DNA of 59,682 nucleotides from Micromonosporaceae bacterium. Lineage in GTDB: Bacteria > Actinomycetota > Actinomycetes > Mycobacteriales > Micromonosporaceae. Location of the stretch: positions 1 to 59,682 of the forward strand of contig JAHRHA010000019.1 of NCBI GenBank assembly GCA_020027875.1. Reading direction: 5' to 3'. The position numbers and the translations under genes are program-made. Each line of letters starts with the position of its first letter. The first letter of the stretch is position 1. The notes beneath the pieces are model-generated. The model had not been told where the DNA came from and did not search any database. It saw only the letters and a program-made list of their open reading frames with translations. This document shows, piece after piece, positions 56,011-59,682 of this stretch.

Positions 56011-56130
56011 CAGACTCGAAGGCCCGCTTGGTGCTGCGCCAGGGCCCCGTACACCGAGGAGGTGGAGGGCGTGGCGCGCGAGGGTTGGAACAGCTCGTTC
56101 ACAACCCTCGACGCGCTACTCGCAGGCTGA
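56007..56130 (+). pseudogene. Remnant of an SRPBCC/AHSA1-family gene
   Basis: It starts ATGACAGACTCG in overlap with the ArsR stop and encodes MTDSKARLVLRQ, a normal N-terminus for an ArsR-linked SRPBCC protein. The reading then jumps: in another frame the DNA encodes YTEEVEGVAREGWNSSFTT followed by LDALLAG and a TGA at 56128-56130, matching the C-terminal helix of the same family. Roughly 100 or more middle residues are missing. The two ends are out of frame, so this is an internal deletion with frameshift. Confidence 0.75.
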
Positions 56131-56221
56131 CCACGGCCGGCCCCACCCCGCGCTGGCGAGGGCGGGCAGGGTGGCGCGACGGCGAACCGGCCAGACCGTG
56201 CCCACCGAATCGGAAGCCGTG

Positions 56222-56877
56222 CTACTGGCTGTCCCTGACACGGGCCGCCGCCAAGGCGAGACGGCCGACCTCCTCAGCGGTGAGGGTCGGGTTGCTACGC
56301 CGCATCGCTACGGCTCTGTCCACCATGCACAGTGGGTCCCCGCTGGCGTACCGGAGAAACGCAGTCAGCAGCGTGTTCTCCCTGCGGCCAGGTCGTGTTC
56401 CTCGTCGACGGCGACCTCGGCGAGGATTAGCGCCGACAGCGCGAGATCCAGATCTGGTGGACCTTCCGTGGCGTTGCGCCAATCGATCACGACCGGTCCT
56501 CGTTGGCTGAGGATGACGTTGTCAGGATGTAGGTCCAGATGCAGGATTCGAACGCTGGAATCGGGACTCAGTCGTGGCGGTAACTCATGCAGCCGGCGAT
56601 GCAGATCGGCCAGGAGTTCGCCGCCCGCCTCAATGCCGAGACTCCCAGCGATCAGCGCCTGCGACATGGTAGGGCCATCCAGTCGCTCCATCACCAGATC
56701 GGCTTCGTCGGCCTGGTACACCTTCGGTACGGGGAAACCGAGTTCGCCCACGTAGGCCATGATCGTGGCCTCGGCCGCGACATCGCCGTCATCGCGGTAA
56801 CGACGCAGGACACGTCGCGAGTCGATGGCGAAGACGTCCGCGTTACGACCCGAGCCCAACAGAGGCAGACTGGTCAC
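56222..56877 (-). pseudogene. Aminoglycoside phosphotransferase-family kinase, frameshifted
   Basis: From GTG at 56877 the first 155 or so residues look like an APH/choline-kinase fold: LGSGRNADVFAID, the brenner-like loop HLDLHPDN (usually HGDLHPxN) and VIDWRN as the metal-binding Asp motif. The frame then hits a stop at 56365. One base missing near 56395 would join it to the frame encoding ENTLLTAFLRYASGDPLCMV and onward to a stop at 56222, restoring a protein of about 218 residues. As written, the product is truncated at 170 residues. The substrate is unknown. Confidence 0.7.
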
Positions 56878-56906
56878 GCCGCGAGCCTAGCCGAGTCACA
56901 AGCGCC

Positions 56907-58382
56907 CTATGTCGGCCACTCGTGCACGGGTGTGTTGGTGTGCATGTGGTCGATGTACAACGACAGCATCGTGTGCAGCGCCTCGCTCCGGTCGAGGGCA
57001 TCGCGCTCCTCGAGCCGCCGCACAGTCTCGACCTGCCACGAGGCACCATTGCGGACGGTCAGGCAGCGCTGCTGGATGATCGCAAGAAGCCGGTCGCGCT
57101 CGTCCGCCGCGACACCCCAGGCGTCCAGACCCTGGTACGCCATCGGCAGCAGTCGGCGCAGCACCAACTCGGTAGCGGGGAGGTAACCCAGGCCCGGCCA
57201 GAACTGCTGTGCGTTGATGCCGTCGCAGGCGGCCTTGTGGAAGTTCTCCTCCGCCGCGCTGAACGACATCTGCGACCAGACCGGCCGCTCGGCGTCGGCG
57301 AGCGCGCGTACGAGTCCGAAGTAGAACGCGCCGTTGGCGATGATGTCGACAACTGTCGGCCCGGCCGGGAGCACCCGGTTCTCCACTCGAAGATGTGGAC
57401 GGTCGTGGACAACGTCATAGACGGGCCTGTTCCACCGGTAGATGGTGCCGTTGTGCAGGCGTAACTCGGCCAGCTTGGGGATGTCTCCGCGGGCGAGCGT
57501 CTGGGCGGGATCTTCGGCCTCACAGATCGGGAGGAGCGCAGGGAAGAAGCGCACGTTCTCCTCGAAGAGGTCAAAGACAGAGGTGATCCACCGCTCGCCG
57601 AACCACACCCTCGGGCGTACGCCCTGTGCCTTGATCTCCTCCGACCGGGTGTCTGTGCTCTGTTCGAAGAGCGGGATGCGCGTCTCCTGCCACAACTCCT
57701 TGCCGAATAGGTATGGCGAGTTCGCGCCGAGGGCCACCTGTACGCCAGCGATCGCTTGCGCGGAGTTCCAGTACGCCGCGAAGTCGTCCGGGCTGACCTG
57801 GAGATGGAATTGGGTACTCGTGCAGGCGGCCTCGGGCGCGACGGTGTCGGCGGTGGTCGCCAGGCGTTCCACACCGTCAATGGCGATGGTGAGGTCCTCC
57901 CCCCGCGCGGCGAAGATCTGCTCATTGAGGAGTGCATAGCGCGGGTTCGCCGACAGCGATTGGAACGTCAGGTGCTCGCGTCGCAAGGTCGGCAGGATTC
58001 CGATCATGACGAGGCGGGCACCCACCTCGCGGGCCTTCGTGTCAGCGGCGTTCAGGCTCGCCCGTACCTGTTCCTCGAAGCCGGTGAATCCGTCCCCAGC
58101 CAGCCGCCGCGGTGCCACGTTGATTTCGATGTTGAACTGACCGAGTTCGGTCTGGAAGGATGGATCGGCTATGGCCGCGAGCACCTCGGCGTTGCGCATG
58201 GCCGGCTCGGCCCGCTCGTCAACGAGATTGAGCTCAATCTCTAGACCAGTCATTGGTAGTTCGAAGTCGAACCGCGCCTCGCTCAGCATCTGGGCGAACA
58301 CGTCGAGGGACGTTCGAACCTTCTGCCGGTACGCCGCGCGGTCCGCCCGACTGAAGACGCGAGGCTCGACTTCGGTGCCCAT
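56907..58382 (-). CDS. Glutamate-cysteine ligase family (GCS2/YbdK-like) enzyme
   Basis: 491 residues from the ATG at 58382. Family features: MTGLEIELNLVD (ATP and metal-binding acidic residues), TELGQFNIEINVAPR, ACTSTQFHLQVS, GANSPYLFGKELW and LRVENRVLPAGPTVVD. These carboxylate-amine ligases join glutamate to an amino compound, in some cases cysteine. A mycothiol user need not make glutathione, so the true acceptor may be another amine; ergothioneine EgtA-type chemistry is another possibility, but no other egt genes are visible. Confidence 0.88.
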   Translation of the reverse strand: MGTEVEPRVFSRADRAAYRQKVRTSLDVFAQMLSEARFDFELPMTGLEIELNLVDERAEPAMRNAEVLAAIADPSFQTELGQFNIEINVAPRRLAGDGFTGFEEQVRASLNAADTKAREVGARLVMIGILPTLRREHLTFQSLSANPRYALLNEQIFAARGEDLTIAIDGVERLATTADTVAPEAACTSTQFHLQVSPDDFAAYWNSAQAIAGVQVALGANSPYLFGKELWQETRIPLFEQSTDTRSEEIKAQGVRPRVWFGERWITSVFDLFEENVRFFPALLPICEAEDPAQTLARGDIPKLAELRLHNGTIYRWNRPVYDVVHDRPHLRVENRVLPAGPTVVDIIANGAFYFGLVRALADAERPVWSQMSFSAAEENFHKAACDGINAQQFWPGLGYLPATELVLRRLLPMAYQGLDAWGVAADERDRLLAIIQQRCLTVRNGASWQVETVRRLEERDALDRSEALHTMLSLYIDHMHTNTPVHEWPT

Positions 58383-58540
58383 GCCATCAGCCTGACACAA
58401 CCTACGGCGCCCGTCAGCACGTGAAATGCCGGCTCGCCGCGACGAGACGCCCCAGCGCGGCATGCCACTGACCGACCACATTGCCCTCCGGTCGACCGCC
58501 TCAAGATCCCCATGATCATGAGCTGACCGTCGCGAAATGG

Positions 58541-58572
58541 CGCCGATCATGACCTCCAGGTCATGATCGGCG
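58541..58572. repeat. Perfect 15-bp-arm palindrome, copy 2
   Basis: CGCCGATCATGACCT and its complement surround a 2-base loop (CC). The core is identical to the palindrome at 18323-18356. It lies 82 bases upstream of the TetR gene, not between convergent genes, so termination cannot be its only function here. Within the gap 58383-58654 I see no gene. Confidence 0.8.
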
Positions 58573-58654
58573 GGGTGTGTTCGACTACGCGGGCGAAGTC
58601 GGCCCCACGGTGCTACCTTCTCCGGCGAGACGGTTCCATCACCTGGAGGACGGC

Positions 58655-59344
58655 GTGGCGAGGCATCAACGGGTCGACGAGACGTACCTGCGGGTGCTCC
58701 AGTCCTCGGCGGTTCTGTTCGCGGTCCGGGGCTACCTCGGCGCGAGCGTCAACGACCTCGTGGAGCGGGCCGGGCTGACCAAGAACGCGTTCTACTCATA
58801 CTTTCCCAACAAGGAATCCCTCGCGGTCGCGATCGTCGAGCACACCTCGGCCCAGTGGCCACCGATGATCGCCGCGTTCGAGGCGCTGCGGGCACCGGCG
58901 GTGGACACGGTGATCGCGCTGTCGTTCGAGGTCGCCGATCGGTACTCCACCGACGTCATCGTGCGCGCCGGCATCCGTCTCTCCCTCGAACGCGACACCA
59001 TCAAGACGCCGATCGACGCTCCGTTTCAGGGCTGGGTTTCCGAGATCGAGCGGCTGCTCTCTCCCGCAGGCGAATGGGAGTTGATGGGGTTGTCCGCCCC
59101 CGCTGACGTAGCCGCCCGGGTCATCGTCACGTGCCTCATCGGTACGCAGTATCTGTCCAAGGACGGCGACGCCGACATGACCAAGCGCCTCGGCGAGGTC
59201 TGGACCGTCATCCTGCCCGGCCTGCGCCCCACCCCGGACCTCGCCGCGCGGATCGCGACCGGTCAGGCGCTACGGGAACGCGCGCGGGCCGCAGCCGCTG
59301 CCACGGCACCAACGACGATGTACCGGACCATCGACATGACCTAA
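58655..59344 (+). CDS. TetR-family regulator, gamma-butyrolactone-receptor-like
   Basis: 229 residues from GTG with GGAGGAC upstream. The N-terminal HTH reads VARHQRVDETYLRVLQSSAV, GASVNDLVERAGLTKNAFY and SYFPNKESLA. The ligand domain (SFEVADRYSTDVIVRAGIRLSLERDTIKTPI; WVSEIERLLSP) resembles ScbR/ArpA-type autoregulator receptors more than generic TetR proteins. No synthase of the AfsA type is in the window. It may control an unseen target beyond the right edge, or the membrane gene that converges with it. Confidence 0.82.
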   Translation: MARHQRVDETYLRVLQSSAVLFAVRGYLGASVNDLVERAGLTKNAFYSYFPNKESLAVAIVEHTSAQWPPMIAAFEALRAPAVDTVIALSFEVADRYSTDVIVRAGIRLSLERDTIKTPIDAPFQGWVSEIERLLSPAGEWELMGLSAPADVAARVIVTCLIGTQYLSKDGDADMTKRLGEVWTVILPGLRPTPDLAARIATGQALRERARAAAAATAPTTMYRTIDMT

Positions 59345-59388
59345 GACCTCCTCATTGCGGAGTGGACGATATTGCGGAGTGGACGATT

Positions 59389-59682
59389 TCAGGTTGCGGG
59401 CGTGTTCCGCAGCCACAGCAGCCCGAGTACGGGTAGCACAACCGGAACGAAGCCGTAGCCGCGGCCGAAGGCCGACCATACCGTCTCATCCGGGAACGCA
59501 TCCGGCGCGAATACGGACAGCGTTCCGACGGCGAGAACGCCCACGAGTTCGATGCTGCAGCAGACCATCGCGAGCCGACGACCGCGGCGACCGCCGCGGG
59601 CGAACCCGATCGTGGCCACCAGGTAGATCGCCGCGGCGGCAGCGGAGAGCAGATAGGCAACCGGAGCCTCGTCGAAGCGGGT
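59389..59682 (-). CDS. Membrane protein, partial at window end
   Basis: At least 97 residues; the start lies beyond the right edge. The frame is open from the last base, with three hydrophobic segments (PVAYLLSAAAAAIYLVATIG, LAMVCCSIELVGVLAVGTLS, GFVPVVLPVLGLLWL). FPDETVWSAFGRGYGF resembles small actinobacterial integral membrane proteins of unknown function. It converges with the TetR gene. Confidence 0.7.
   Translation of the reverse strand, partial: TRFDEAPVAYLLSAAAAAIYLVATIGFARGGRRGRRLAMVCCSIELVGVLAVGTLSVFAPDAFPDETVWSAFGRGYGFVPVVLPVLGLLWLRNTPAT

Overview
High-GC actinomycete chromosome. Codon usage is strongly G/C-ending, GTG starts are frequent, and mycothiol-type enzymes (a maleylpyruvate isomerase-like protein and a TIGR03086-like protein) are present. 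A BTAD/SARP regulator, a gamma-butyrolactone-receptor-like TetR protein and the polA / rpsA / coaE / uvrB / pdtaR neighbourhood also fit. My best guess is a Micromonosporaceae-type organism; that is an inference from style and content, not a search result. I see no complete prophage, IS element or CRISPR array.

Layout. 0.1-9.4 kb holds mostly small housekeeping or accessory genes: a MOSC protein, a beta-lactamase-like serine hydrolase, YhhN, a tyrosine phosphatase, a lipoprotein, a YkfB/YkfC-like murein-peptide recycling pair, a TerC/Alx transporter behind a probable manganese (yybP-ykoY) riboswitch, an ABM monooxygenase and an alpha/beta hydrolase. 9.5-13.2 kb is a heterodimeric ABC exporter. 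13.2-18.3 kb has an SDR, TPR, Kelch lipoprotein, mycothiol-dependent enzyme and epimerase, ending in a strong palindrome. 18.4-23.3 kb is uvrB-coaE-rpsA and 31.4-34.7 kb is polA-pdtaR; these form one conserved block in mycobacteria, here split by about 8 kb carrying a peptidase-like FG-GAP protein, two methyltransferases, YrdB and two DHA2 drug exporters. At 34.8 kb lies an odd tRNA directly followed by an HTH-LAGLIDADG gene. 35.7-38.3 kb is a translationally coupled phospholipid operon (CDP-alcohol transferase, CdsA, PlsC fused to a DedA-like membrane domain). 38.4-40.5 kb pairs a glutamate-type binding lipoprotein with a multi-TM protein. 40.8-50.7 kb has an acyl-CoA synthetase, a membrane protein, a 1114-residue SARP regulator, an alpha/beta hydrolase-glycosyltransferase fusion, a methyltransferase and a TIGR03086 protein. 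50.8-55.5 kb is a DUF4331 / TPR / NicO metal-permease cassette. 55.6-59.7 kb has an ArsR repressor with a gutted SRPBCC partner, a frameshifted APH-type kinase, a GCS2-type ligase, a TetR regulator and a membrane protein cut by the window end.

Cross-cutting observations. Three loci carry single-base frameshifts (MOSC, glycosyltransferase C-terminus, APH kinase) and one carries an internal deletion (SRPBCC); sequencing error and true decay cannot be separated from the sequence alone. Short in-frame tandem repeats recur in unrelated genes. Two nearly identical large palindromes, at 18.3 and 58.5 kb, look like a dispersed repeat family. The best candidates for a little-described system are the DUF4331-TPR-NicO cassette, the tRNA-linked endonuclease locus and the hydrolase-glycosyltransferase fusion.
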